This document shows positions 16,734 through 28,211 of a DNA stretch of 64,000 nucleotides, one piece after another. The notes beneath the pieces were generated by a model. The model was not told the origin of the DNA and searched no databases. It saw only the letters and a program-made list of their open reading frames with translations. The translations under genes were made by a program, and so were the position numbers. Source of the stretch: Candidatus Saccharibacteria bacterium oral taxon 955 (GTDB taxonomy: Bacteria > Patescibacteriota > Saccharimonadia > Saccharimonadales > Saccharimonadaceae); the NCBI GenBank assembly GCA_010202265.1, contig CP047918.1, positions 248,001 through 312,000 of the forward strand, read 5' to 3'. Each line of letters starts with the position of its first letter. The stretch's first letter is position 1.

Positions 16734-19700
16734 TTATAGATCCCGTCCTAACGACTTTCCGTCTAATTTTCGGCGATGTAATCCAGTGATAGATTCGTAA
16801 ACAAAGGTAAGTTTGGTTGGGTCAAGAGATTTGCCCGCCATACGGCCAAAGGAGTTTGGTAGACCTAGCTCTGGAAATACAGGTTTATTCTCGCTGCCTT
16901 TCATATCTACCCTATCGGAACCAGCATGCGTAGCTCTTAACACCAGGCCAATGACCTTGATTCTATCATCTAGTGATAGTTCGCTGTATTCAGCTAATGC
17001 GCTCTGGGCATTAGGGCCAGCATTTCCGAATTGCTGGTATTGATTAGCGAGCTTCTCGGCATAAATTCCCCAAAACTTCTCTACTCCGTCAATAACTTTG
17101 TCTCTTCTCTCGATCTGCTTATTGCGCTTGTTCTGTAGCTCGTCGTCGCTGGTGGCTTGCTCTTCTGTGATAGTGATTCGCGGAATTCCCTGCTTGAGGG
17201 CGACTGCTACGGCGTATTCAATATTATAAGGCAACTTCAGCTGTTTGGCATTGGTAACTTCGCTGCTGCCGACAATAAACTGTTCGTTGCCTTCATGCTC
17301 AATTTTTTGATTGATTGGTATTTTAGAAATAAGAACTTTTGCTTGTTTATAGTTGTTGCGGATATATTCGTTGATTGAACCCGGTTTAGTTTTTCTAGTG
17401 TATAAATTTGAGTTGGCACGCTGATAATCTCGTTTACAAAAACATCCTTGTTACGCACCTGTTTAAGATATCTTATGGCCATAAAATAGGCTGCTTTTCT
17501 CCCTGAATAGCCACCGTATTTATCGACTGGCAGGTTCGCTTTTCTGGTGATCATGGTGGCGCCAGAATTTTTACCGTAAATAGTCTGGTCGTAGAATTGA
17601 TTGTCTCCAATTTCAGTTTTCTTTGTAATCAGGCAGTCATTGTATTTCATCGTTCGGTCTATGATATCGTGTGTGATTTTACTCTGCCAGATAATTTCAC
17701 CAGTTTCTGTATTGGCAAGATCGTAGCTCATTGACGCGAGGATAAAGCTGCTGCGATCCATGTTGGTCTGTTTTTTAGATTTGAACTTCATGTATTCACC
17801 GTAGACGAAAGCCTTATCTAGCTTTGGATAACGAATCTTTATATATTGCGCTAGTACTGCGGCTAGATAGGCGTCTTTGGCATGGTGTAAATCGTTGACC
17901 TCGCGACATTTTGGCAAGTCATGAATGCGACGGTATTCTGAGCTCATGCCAGCACGAATGGTAAATACTTCGGTAGCTGAGTCATGATATTTTTCGGTCA
18001 GTATTCTGGCTAGGTGCTTGGTAATTTGCCGTGTCTCAACGAGTTGGCGATTAACGAAGCCGGCGACGCGGTCTTCAGACAGTTGCTTTTGGCTCGTTAG
18101 GCGTTGAAACTTAAGCTGCGACATGAGTTTGGCGTTTTTCAGAGATGTCCAAATCGGGCGCATATGGTTTTGGATATCGGGCGCGATAGGATAATCATCA
18201 AGTTTCCGCTGGTTCTCTTTGCGTAGCACCAATACAGTATTGTCTAGCGAATCGTCTTTGGTTAGTGACCGCGGCAAGATGTGGTCAATCTCACTATCTC
18301 TGAGATCGTTTTCGATGTCGAGCGGGTTGCCTGTATAAGCGCACTTGCCGTTCTGGAGGAAATACAGATAATACTTTTTCTTGTCGAGCTTGTCTTTGTA
18401 TTCAGCCAATTGCGATTTTATATCAGATTTGGTATATATCTTGCCGTAAAGATCCTTATACATTTTTTCCAGTTGGCCGTATCGGCTTTTGGTTCTAACT
18501 TTCTCGTCTTCATTGCGAGCCATCTCAATGCTAATCAATTTTGGCTCGTAGCCAATTGTATCGACAATCTCGTCAATAATCCTAACGCTGCGCCACAAAG
18601 CACGTTTAATGCCGGGAGAGCCAGCAAGATTCTTGATATCGTCGTAGGTTATATCGGCACGCTGGTTTACTGACAAGATATCGTCAATGATTTTCTTGAA
18701 TTCATATTGGTCGCTCTGGATAATCTGCATAAAATTGTCCGAACAACGGCGCATTGTTTCTATGACGGTCAGCTCGCCGTAAGGCGTGTGCGCAGTAATG
18801 CCGTCAAGGAGTTTGCGAGATAGCCGTCCCCAGCCACTATAATTTAGCTTTAAAATAGTACGTAGTTGATTTTCATTAAATATGCCGCTATGCTTTTGTA
18901 GCTTCTTAGCTAGAATCTTTTTATCTTCAAAGAGAGCAATCCATTTAATAACCTCTTCGATTGCCTGTTGGTTTTTTAGTGTAATTGCGACGCCAACTTT
19001 TTGCGTGAAGTCGATATATGATTTCCGCGACGAAGCAAATGATTTCTCTTTGGCCGTTCCGGAAATAATGAGAGAGTCAGTGTTGTATATTTGATTATCA
19101 TAGAGATATTTGATGAGCTTTTTGTAAGTAACTGAAAGCTCTTTGGTAAATAATTCATCAACTATGCGGTTTTGGATGTCAGGGCTTAATCTCTCGCCAT
19201 TAACAGTCACATTCTTCAGCTCGTTTCGAACTTCATATTCTTGATAAAGCAGCGAATTTTTAGGGAGGACTTCTTCGTCTGGTAGATATGTACAATTATT
19301 ATGCATTCGGTCGATGAATCTCTCGGCAGAAGCTTCATCGTCTATTATTTCATCGAAATTCCACGGATAGATCACGCCATCTTTCTTTTTGACTGACCAT
19401 GCAAAATTACCACCAGTTTTGAGTGGTCCGATATAGTACGGTAATTTGAAAGTAAAAATGCTGATAATCTTATCACGGTTCTGGGCTAGGAGCGGATAGT
19501 ACTGCGCTTGGTTGTCGATGATTCTTTCAAGCTCATATTGGTGGATCTGATGTGGAATGGCGCCGTTATCTCGGATGCGTTGCCTAGAGAGAAATTCCTC
19601 TAGCTCAGCCCGCTTCTCAAATCGCTGGTAGTGCGGGTCATCCTTGGCAACTTCGCCGAGCTGTTTTTTGATAGATTTGTATAAATCATCGAGATTTCGC

Positions 19701-20754
19701 TTGTGGTTGTTATATAGCTCAAATTCAGCAGCGTCGCCGTGAAAAAATGATTTATAGCTTTCTTTAGGCAAGAACTCATGGAATAGTGATTTGAGATCAG
19801 ATAAATCTTGGCGGTAATCATCGTATTTCTCGACCATAATGTCAGATAGACAGCTATCTTTTCTGATGAATTGACTAAAAATTGTCCATTGATAGACTGA
19901 TTCTAAAGTCTCTACGAGCCCATAGCGATCGTCGCCGATTGCGGTTGCAATTTCATCGCGCTGCTCTTCGTAATTTTTATTCGAGAACTCCCCTTTTGCT
20001 TCGAGAGAATCGTCCTCAAATAGTTTATTAGCATTCCACTTTAAGCCGATAACTGCACCGACGGCTTCGCTGATGGTCTTCTTGTTGTCGGGAGAGGGTT
20101 GTAGTAGCTCAATAATAGCTGATTTTCTGGTACTACGCGATAGAGAGCGGTCAAGTAAAATAGCTTTGACTTTTTTGGCCACCGATTCGTCAGCGCTAAT
20201 GAAATCCATGAATGTTTGTAGATTTTGGCTGTCGAACGATGAAATCACGTTATCTACTCTGCCCTCGACCAAAAGTTGCCACGGTACTTGATAATGTGAT
20301 GAAGAGCTAGGTAGACTAATCGAATATCTTGCTTTTTAGAGTTGTGAAATAGATCGCTACGCAAATGATAAATTGTTGGATATTTTTCTCTATATGATTT
20401 GTCGGTAAATGAGCGGTCGGCGAATAGAATGTTGGCGTCTAATTCTAGCGTAGAACTTTTGTCGCCAACATGGAGCATTGATTCGGATAAGCGGAGGTAG
20501 AAATGCGGATCGACTTTTTGCATCTCATTGTCAAATATTCGTTGGAGGAGTGTAATACGCCGTTTTCGCCTAGCAAGTCGTCGGCGCGATGAGCGAAATG
20601 ACCGCCGAGTGGCTGCTTTTTGAGCCTCATCAAACAAATGTGCACCCCACATATTTTGGTGCTTGTACCTGTGTAGTCTAAAATCCTCATTGATAACTGC
20701 CCAGCCAACGCTATTTGTGCCAATATCTAATCCAATAGAATACGGTTGTTTCAT
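16734..20754 (-). CDS. cas9: Cas9, copy 1, two frameshifts
   Basis: The same gene as the intact 1,340-residue Cas9 at 45457-49479. One A is lost in the run at 20271-20274 and one T in the run at 17390-17394. This leaves three open segments: about 20254-20754 (RuvC-I and bridge helix), 17237-20272 (REC, RuvC-II, HNH, RuvC-III) and 16734-17234 (PAM-interacting C-terminus). Both lesions are homopolymer deletions, and no other coding damage was seen. Confidence 0.93.
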
Positions 20755-20779
20755 CGTAAATCCCCTCTAATTATTTTTA

Positions 20780-20830
20780 AGTATATCGCTTATTTTTAGG
20801 GTTTACAACGCTGTTTTAGTTGGCTATAAT
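20780..20830. promoter_or_regulatory. Back-to-back cas9 and tracrRNA promoters sharing one -35 hexamer
   Basis: On the + strand TTTACA (20802-20807), 17 bp and TATAAT (20825-20830) precede the tracrRNA. On the - strand TTGTAA (20808-20803), 17 bp and TATACT (20785-20780) precede cas9, with GAGGGGAT as ribosome site. The two -35 boxes overlap by five bases, so polymerase could occupy only one direction at a time. The same arrangement is at 49505-49555. Confidence 0.8.
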
Positions 20831-20836
20831 TCTTAG

Positions 20837-20933
20837 TGTACCGTTTCGGTATCTCAATATAACACTACAGGTTAAAATAAAGCATTAGCTAAAATGTTTC
20901 TATAAAGATTCGGGCGGTAGGCCCGTTTTTTTT
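20837..20933 (+). ncRNA. tracrRNA (copy 1)
   Basis: The anti-repeat at 20843-20878 matches the complement of the crRNA repeat, including an uninterrupted CAATATAACACTAC core, with mismatches to either side that would form the usual bulge. A short nexus-like stem follows (GCATT/AATGT with loop AGCTAA). The RNA ends at the terminator CGGGC-ggtag-GCCCG with eight Ts (20911-20933). Predicted length is about 97 nt. It is divergent from cas9 and pairs with pre-crRNA for RNase III cleavage and Cas9 loading. Confidence 0.88.
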
Positions 20934-20942
20934 AAAACTCCT

Positions 20943-20977
20943 AGAGTCTTCTATTTGCAGTAAAAACAACAGACTCT
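20943..20977 (+). terminator. Second hairpin after the tracrRNA
   Basis: AGAGTCT (20943-20949) pairs with AGACTCT (20971-20977) and is followed by TTT. It may be a back-up terminator protecting the ATPase gene from read-through. The loop is long (21 nt), so it is weak. Confidence 0.35.
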
Positions 20978-21035
20978 TTTAGCTGAATCTACTTTTGATT
21001 GTATGTTATTCTCCTGTAATGTTAGCTGCAGTATA

Positions 21036-23820
21036 CTATCTAACGCTCAATATAGTAGGATCATTCTCTGGTTTGCTAGAGGATGGTTTGCTATCATTTA
21101 CGCTTGATTCGCGTATGATGCGAGGTCGGTTTGGCTCTTGTTGAGTATCGCTACTGCCCGATGGCTTACGCTTGCGGGTTCGTGTACGTTTTTTCTTTGG
21201 TTTTTCGGTTACGCTATTGGAATTATTGATCGGTGCGTCAGGCTGGTCGCTAGTTTTTGGCTCTGTACTTGGTTGCTTCTTTTGGTCTCTTGCTTCTTTT
21301 AAGGCGACGTTGACTTCATCGGGTGTGATGTTGCTGATGGGCCATGTTTTGCCCTGAGCGAGCATCGCTGCTTCCTTTGCACGACGCTCAGCCTCACGTT
21401 GCTCTGGTGATTTTGGCGGTGTGTAGGCGGGCCAGGACGCTTAACAACGAGATTTCTGGAGGTAGGATGCGTTTTGAAATATCCTCCTCGATCTCTTGAC
21501 GGTTGCGGGCGTAGTTTTCTCGCGTATGTTGGATAATCCTACCAGTGTTATCGTCTTGGGCGGGTGGTAGGTTGAGGTTTTTGCGCTAAATGCTGGAGCT
21601 TTTTCGCCGTTGATTACCATATTTATGATGAAATTACGGTTGTGCATCTGCAAGAGGTCGTTTGGCTCGAACTGTGGTTCAAATTGTTTGGCTAGAATTG
21701 GGCTGTCGTCGGCTGAGACACGAAAGCTGATCATCGTACCGACGTTACCAAAGACGGCGTCGCGCACAGAATCTTGCATTTGTGAAATGTATTGGTTGGC
21801 GACGGTGAGATTGAGTCCATATTTGCGTGCCTCAGATAGAATCGTAGCGAAAGAATCGGTCGCGAAGTTTTGAAACTCGTCCACGTACAGATAAATGGTC
21901 GACGGTCTTTGATGTCTGGTATATCCGAACGGCTCATGGCGGCGAGCTGGATCTTGGTGACCAGGAACGACCCTAGGATTCCAGCATTATCCTCACCGAT
22001 TAGACCCTTGCTGAGGTTGACGACGAGAATCTTGCCCTCGTCCATAATTTGGCGGATATTGAACGTTGATTTTGGCTGGCCGATGATGTTGCGGATAACT
22101 GGATTAGCAGTGAAAGCGCCAACCTTGTTTAGTACTGGGGCAATCGCTTCAGCCTGAACTTATCATCCAGCTGGCAAATCAACATTCCAAAATTGCAAAC
22201 GACAGTATCTGTACAGTAACTGAGGGTTTCTTTGCGAACTTCTTGTCGGTCAACATGCGAGTAATGTCGAGCATGGTAGTCTCGGTCGGTCGAGTAAGGC
22301 TAGTATCGTGTATCGCAAAATATACTCGAGACGTGGACCCCATGAATCACCGAACATGCGCTTCAACACGCCAATCACTTCAGAGCTAATATTGGTTTTT
22401 TGCGACGGTTGGTGACTTCTAGAGGATTAAATCCAAGTGGATACTGCGTATCGGCAGGGTTAAAATAAACGACATCCTTTAGGCGTGAGCCAGGCACGAA
22501 TCGCATATTGTTTATCGCAAAGTCGCCGTGAGGTCGATAATCGCGTAGCCCTGACCGTGAAATATATCAGATAGCGCAAATAACTCTAGAAGCCTGATTT
22601 ACCTGCTCCTGTTGTCCGATGATATAGACGTGGCGTGAACGGTCATAGCGTAACATGCCGAACTGATGGTTGATGCCACGGAAGTTAGTCATGCCAAAGC
22701 GGAAATATTTCATCATGAGCTGGGTCGCCAGTTAGAATCGGAAGTTTGGCTGCGGCTCGGCGGTTTTTGTGCTTGCCAGACGATATTTGGTGTTTCAACG
22801 TTGGTGTGCGGTAGGTGGAATACCGAAGCGACTTCCTCGATATTCATGAGATACCCTCTATCGGCAAACAGGCGGTCTTGTATTTGGCGAGAGATTCTTT
22901 GGCGAAGCTGTCATGGGATTGTTTGAAACCGTTGAGGTTTGTCGAGTTAAATTGCTTGAACGTACCTACGATACCTTGCATACGAAGTTTGGCATCGGAG
23001 GTATTTCTCCGAGGTATGCGAGACGGATTTTACCTGGTAGCCCAGCTTTGTCGCTTTTTTTCGGCCTCAGCGATACGGGTTTGTCGCGTTCAGAAATTTC
23101 CGCTGCACTACCAGTCCCCTGCTCTGGTGGTGCCCATAGTAATTCAAACAGTCCAGTGACCCATTTCATGCCACCATCACCAAATAGATTAAAGCCACCA
23201 CTTTTGACGGCTTTATCCAGGCGTCAGAGGCCTTGTGCCAATCGTCTCTTACAGGTCGAATTAACATCTGAATCCAATTTCTTCTTCGGTGTCCTCTAGC
23301 TTGGCGAGCGTGCCATGATACCAGCCAGCGGTCGACCTCAAAACTCTGAAATGTTTTGATGGGCAAGAACTCTTGTCGGTCAGAACGATTTCTGAAGTGT
23401 AGACGACGCTGTGATGACGTTCGTGCCACATAATCTTCATCTGTGGCGTGAATTGACCTGAGGGTATTGAGCTAGATCTGTCCTTCGACAAAGTTTGAAG
23501 CGATTTTGGTGTCCAGACATAAAACTGAATACGTCCACCGACTGAAGCGATTTCAAAACTGAGATGTTCTTGGTATCCGCCGTTAGCTTTTAGTTCTTTG
23601 GCGTCGCGCAAGATGCCGTGTAGTGACGCAAACATCTGCTCAGCAGCGAGCTCGGATTTGTCGTTGGTTTTGGAATCTCTAGCATCAATAAGACGCTGTC
23701 GACATTTCTGACTACGTCAACGCGCTGATAGTTTCGCCACGTCATGTAGCTAAAGTCGCTACAATTGGCAGCCAACGTACCACTGGAGAATTAATTGATG
23801 AAGTCGACGATAATTGACAT
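21036..23820 (-). CDS. TraG/VirB4-like membrane ATPase, copy 1, many frameshifts
   Basis: The reading frame is broken repeatedly by one-base losses (for example around 21440, 21580, 21900 and 22150-23750). It matches the intact 940-residue gene at 49761-52583 throughout. Use the second copy for the protein. Error density is much higher here than in cas9, in line with approach to the junction at 27394. Confidence 0.9.
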
Positions 23821-23941
23821 AATTTATTCTATTACATTTATCATACCTCTGTAAAAAAAGCAAGAGTAAGCATGATTGTTTTGGATAACTAAAGCCCGCC
23901 TGCTTAGTGCGCGGGCTTAAAATCATTAGTTAGTCCGGGAG

Positions 23942-24996
23942 CTAGTTTGTTTCCAGCTCGGCGAGAGTGTACGTCGCTTTGGCGACACGCTTAAACTCTG
24001 GTTTACTCTGGAGATTGAGTAAAATTGTCGTTTCTTTGACCTGACGGCTCTTTAGTACACGCTTGACGATTTCATCGCAATGTAGTGGCTCGCCAGCTTT
24101 TTTGAGAACCTTTTGATGAATCAGAAACAGTTCCCTTGCTGTAGCCCCAGCTGTCTAGGGCGTAAATGCCACGACCAATCAGCACGAAGCGCTTATCTTT
24201 AATCAGCTCGTTATGAATAGCCTGAGTAGTGACGCTTTGCGCTTGAAGTCCTATCTTTGATAAATTTAGCAATCTCAGAAAAGTGCATTGGCTTGCCATT
24301 GTCAGCGAGGATGACGTAGATTTTGTCGCGAATATTCTTTGGATTAACGGTCGGCCATTTGACGAGACCCCAGACGTCTTTGAGGCTGGCTAAGCCCTTT
24401 GAGAGGCTGGCAAGCGCGCGAACCTGGCTAGGGCTTTCGTAATTGAGCATGCCGTGAAGCGTTTCAATATCAACTGGTTCGCCATGTTTTTTGATAGTTT
24501 TGACGATCTCGTCGACTGAGCCACGGATTTTTTTCTCGTCACCATTTTCGGCGATGCCGACACCTTGGTAGTAGTTGTCATTTTCGTTGATAACGACTAG
24601 TTTCGGAGATAGCTCACCAACAAATGCGATACGTGCTTTTGTCTCGATGGTAGGCATATTCCCTACCATGCGCGTAGCTACGTCCTGCACACGGCCAACA
24701 CGACCATTCTCAGATAGATCACGAACAATGAGGCGTTCGATTTCGTGTACGGCTGGAATTTTACCCTCGTCTGCGGCGATTTTCAGACGAATCAAGATGG
24801 CTTTTTCGAGCTGGCGAACACGCTCGCGAGTGATACTGAGTAGTTCACCGATTTGCTCTAGCGTTTCGCGTCGCTCAAATAGGCCAAAACGGCGTGTAAT
24901 AATTTCACGCTCACGCTCCTGATCGATAGCTTTTAGTATCTCTTGCACGGCACTCTTTAGGGTTGCTGCAGTATCGCTTTTTGCAGTATCGCTCAT
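23942..24996 (-). CDS. Sigma region 4 / HARE-HTH regulator, copy 1, frameshifted
   Basis: The N-terminal two thirds are open (24211-24996). Base losses near 24110-24250 shift the C-terminal HARE-HTH part. The intact version is at 52709-53767. The hairpin that follows, near 23888-23917, is also altered in this copy. Confidence 0.9.
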
Positions 24997-25434
24997 CGGT
25001 AGAACTCTCCGCTCCCTTTGCCTCACCTAAGGGAAAATTATATAAAAATTAATATTCAGTCTGGTTACATTATGATACATTTTTTGGAAATGTCAACCCC
25101 CAAACTTTGCTACATTTATTGTACCACAATATCGACGCTTATGGTAAATACTTTTTTGAGACTTTTTTTGCTATAGAACCATGGTCAAGCTAGCCATACT
25201 TCACCGAGCTGTCAACTTTAACACCTTGAAACCAGAAAAAATTCCACAAATAATGTCGAAAATATTACACCATAAAATCAATGAATTACCTATATTCCAC
25301 AGGCAATTCATTGATTTAGCATAGACTGTTGGTCATCTTGATGCTTGAGATCGGACGTCTGCGTTAGGCTTAATGCTGCCAAACATAGCCTCATAATCGA
25401 GTCTTTCGGGTTGTGCGGTGAGAAGACTTTGGTT

Positions 25435-27394
25435 TTAGGCTTTTTTGCTACCTCGACGAGGTGCACGACGTGTTTTGCCACGAGCGGATTTGGCCGGGGC
25501 TTCGTCTAGTAGCTTCTTGGCCTCCGTCTCAGTGAGTGTAGTGGGGTCGATATCTTTTGGTATTTTGGCGTTCTTTTTGCCGTCGGTGACATATGGGCCA
25601 AATCGCCCTCTTAGAACCTTGATTTCACCAAAATCAGCAATTTTTTTCGGCTTCGGCTTTGAGTTTTTCGGCATAGAGCGTCTTGGCTGTGTCTAGATCG
25701 ATGTCGTGCGGGTCGTGGTCTTTTATAGATATAAATAGCTTGCCTACCTGGATATATGGGCCAAATCGCCCGATATTCGCCTTGATGTCTTGACCATCGT
25801 CGGCTTGCCCGACAAGTCTAGCTTAACGCCTCGAGAGCTTGTTCGAGTGTAACAGTTTCGATCTTTGCTCCGCGTGGCATTGGGGCAAACTGTGGTTTTT
25901 CAGAGTCGTCGGATGCACCCAGCTGGGAGGGCCGAAACGGCCAAATCGCGCCAGGATAGTTTTTCCAGTCTTTGGGTCGACGCCAATCTCCCGGCTATTG
26001 CCGACAGTTGATCGGTCAATCGAGCCAGAGCCTTCGATAAGCTCATGAAACGGCTCATAAAAATCTCTTAGCATAGTGTTGCGCGCTAGCCTGTTCGTAG
26101 CGATATCATCAAAATGTGCCTCAACCTTTGAGGTGAAATCATAGTCAACGATTTGATCAAAATGATTCGACAAAAAGTCACTAATCAGCTCTCCAGATGG
26201 CGTCGGGACGAGCTTACCACGATTAGAGCCGGTCTTTTCTTGGATAACCTCTCGATCGACCTCTCCGTCAATTAGCTGGAGCACGATAATGTCTCTAGGT
26301 GTCCCCTCGGACTCGCCACGTTCTGCATAGCCTCGGGCCTGTACGGTGTTGATGATGGTCGCATAGGTTGACGGCGCCCGATACCTAGCTCTTCGAGTTT
26401 TTGACCAGCGACCCTTCGGTGTAGCGTGCTGGCGGGCGTGAAAATACCTGTCGTGCTTCAACACTATATTGCTGAAGTGTATCGCCGGATGAAACTGCTG
26501 GTAATAGTGTGTCGTCTTTGCTGCCATAGACTCGCAAAAAGCCGTCAAACACGACAACTTGTCCCTTTGCCTCAAAAACGAGTTTTTTGTTTTTTCGCTT
26601 GATTGCTCGGTCTTACTGATGGTGATCGTAACTGTCGTATTCTCAAGCTTGGCTGGCGCCATCTGGCTTGCTAAGGTTCGGCGACGGATCAGGTCATAGA
26701 GTTTTTGGTCGTATTCATTACCGCTGACAGATTCACGGTTATGTCGGTTGGGCGAATTGCCTCATGGGCCTCTTGGCGCTTGCTGATTTGGTCTTGAACT
26801 TACGTACATGACTATACTCGATACCGTAGAGGCATTTGACTAGATCGGCTGTCGAGGCAATCGCCTGGCTAGATAGTGTTACGCTGTCGGTACGCATGTA
26901 GGTGATGCGCCCTCTTGGTAGAGTTTCTGAGCGCTTGTCATCGTAGCCTTGCTACTCATGCCAAGCTTGGAGTTTGCCTCTTGTTGCAAAGTACTGGTAG
27001 TGAAAGGCGATGGGTTGCGGGTTGATGGACTCTTGGTGATATCGCTCACGGTATATGTCGCACCGACGAGTCCCTCCAGGAACTCAGTTGCTTCTTTTCG
27101 GTGTCAAATCGTTGTTTTAGCTCGGCGTTGAACTCTTGTCCGTCGTGAATAAATATAGCGGTAACCTTGAATTGCGCGCTAGAGTTAAAAGCCTCGATCT
27201 CACGCTCTCGTTCCACCAGTAGTCGCACCGCTGGACTCTGGACTCGTCCAGCCGATTTTCCGCCTGGGACTTTTCGCCACACAACAGGACTAAGCTCAAA
27301 TCCAACACACGGTCTAGGATTTGTCTGGCCTGCTGGGCTTCAACAAGTTTCATGTCGACAGTGCGCGGATGTTTGATAGCTTCTTCGATCGCTG
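25435..27394 (-). CDS. topA: DNA topoisomerase I, copy 1, truncated and frameshifted
   Basis: The C-terminal end is present from the stop at 25435. The gene is cut at 27394, losing roughly the first 120 residues including most of the TOPRIM domain, and is frameshifted many times. At 27395 the sequence switches abruptly to rsmH. The intact gene is at 54206-56548. Confidence 0.92.
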
Positions 27395-27400
27395 ACTCCG
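27390..27400. other. Junction joining topA to rsmH (probable misassembly point)
   Basis: Up to 27394 the sequence is topA, - strand, internal. From 27395 it is the 3' part of rsmH on the + strand. In copy 2 topA continues without a break across the same point (56187/56188). No transposase, attachment site or target duplication is visible at the join. Confidence 0.85.
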
Positions 27401-27639
27401 CCAGGTTGAGGAAGTCATGCCGCTACTACCGAAGCTCCTAAAAAAGGGCGGTCGGGTTGGTGTCATTAGCTTCCACAGCCTGGAGGATCGGATCGTTAAG
27501 CGATATTTTGCTGAGCAAGCCAAGAGCGGTTATGAAGCTGAGCTTGATATTGTGACCAAGCATCCGATTAGTGGGGCCACTCAGGATGTTCAATCCGCGA
27601 TCACGTAGTGCTAAGCTTCGTGTCGCTGTGAAAAAATAA
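27395..27639 (+). CDS. rsmH: RsmH 16S rRNA (cytosine1402-N4)-methyltransferase, 3' fragment
   Basis: Only about the last 80 residues are present. They include [25 protein letters not shown], here noted as the family block around SFHSLEDR, which is diagnostic of RsmH/MraW. The natural C-terminus [15 protein letters not shown] is encoded just before the TAA at 27637, but a one-base deletion near 27590 puts it out of frame. The 5' part is missing because of the junction at 27394/27395. RsmH sits at the head of division and cell-wall clusters, matching ftsL and ftsI downstream. Confidence 0.85.
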
Positions 27640-27661
27640 ACAAAAGAAAGGGGAAAAGGAC

Positions 27662-27727
27662 ATGCCAGTTCGCATCCCAGTACAAAACGCCTCAGAAGAA
27701 GTCAAAGTTGAAGTTCGCTTCAAATAA
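27662..27727 (+). CDS. Possible 21-residue small ORF between rsmH and ftsL
   Basis: ATG at 27662 follows a purine-rich AAAGGGGAAAAGGA stretch and the frame reads MPVRIPVQNASEEVKVEVRF then K and a stop. It sits in the operon between rsmH and ftsL and alternates charged and hydrophobic residues. Nothing identifies a function, and the surrounding sequence is error-prone, so it could also be the start of a longer gene that has been frameshifted. Confidence 0.3.
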   Translation: MPVRIPVQNASEEVKVEVRFK

Positions 27728-27849
27728 GACTATCTTTCTAAAGCGCTTTTAAAAAAAATGAGGCGTCGGGGCCGCAGTAGCGCGGCTCCCGGCGGGCTCT
27801 ATAATCATGTAAATACAAAAAATAAAAAACAAAAATAAGCCCACCACAA

Positions 27850-28199
27850 ATGTCATACGCAAGAACCACACAATTTAATAGCAGGCGCCAAACCAACTGG
27901 TCTCGAAATCAGAATACAGTTGCTTTCGCCTCTGCTGTCAAGCTTGGTCCAATCACTCACACCGTATTGGTCGCTCTGATGCTCACTATTCTCGGACTGA
28001 TTTACCTCACGCAGGCGACCCGCGTATCGGCTATGACTATGCGGCAAATGAAGTGTCCAACAAGATATCAAATCTGACAGAACAAAAGAACGACCTCGAA
28101 GTTGAAAATGCTCGACTAACTGCGCTACAATCAGTGAAGAACTCTAGTGTGGCTAAGAACATGGCGACCCCGACAGATACTCGTTCTGTCAGTGAATAA
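27850..28199 (+). CDS. ftsL: FtsL/DivIC-like division protein, frameshifted
   Basis: The product has a polar N-terminus, one membrane segment (HTVLVALMLTILGLIYL) and a heptad-rich tail (NEVSNKISNLTEQKNDLEVE), the standard FtsL/DivIC plan of a short bitopic protein with a coiled coil. One base is missing near 28035, so the open frame breaks after about 65 residues; the tail continues in another frame to the TAA at 28197. Position between rsmH and ftsI is the classic ftsL slot. It would recruit FtsW-FtsI and pair with FtsQ. Confidence 0.7.
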
Positions 28200-28211
28200 C
28201 GTTTCCTCTCC

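Larger units (their letters stand above)
1..27394 (+). repeat. Copy 1 of a ~27 kb direct repeat
   Basis: This stretch matches 29780-56187 in order and orientation. Copy 1 is clean up to about 16.3 kb, where cas1 is frameshifted. It has two lesions in cas9 and is dense with one-base losses from 21.4 kb to 27394. It stops inside topA after the bases gatcgctg, where copy 2 continues. Its left edge lies outside the window. The error gradient towards 27394 suggests the low-coverage end of a contig, not real divergence. Confidence 0.95.

Noticed and set aside
21036..23820. ATPase as a CRISPR-associated accessory gene
   Set aside because: It is separated from cas9 by the divergent tracrRNA and terminators, has its own orientation and start, and resembles secretion ATPases common in the phylum.
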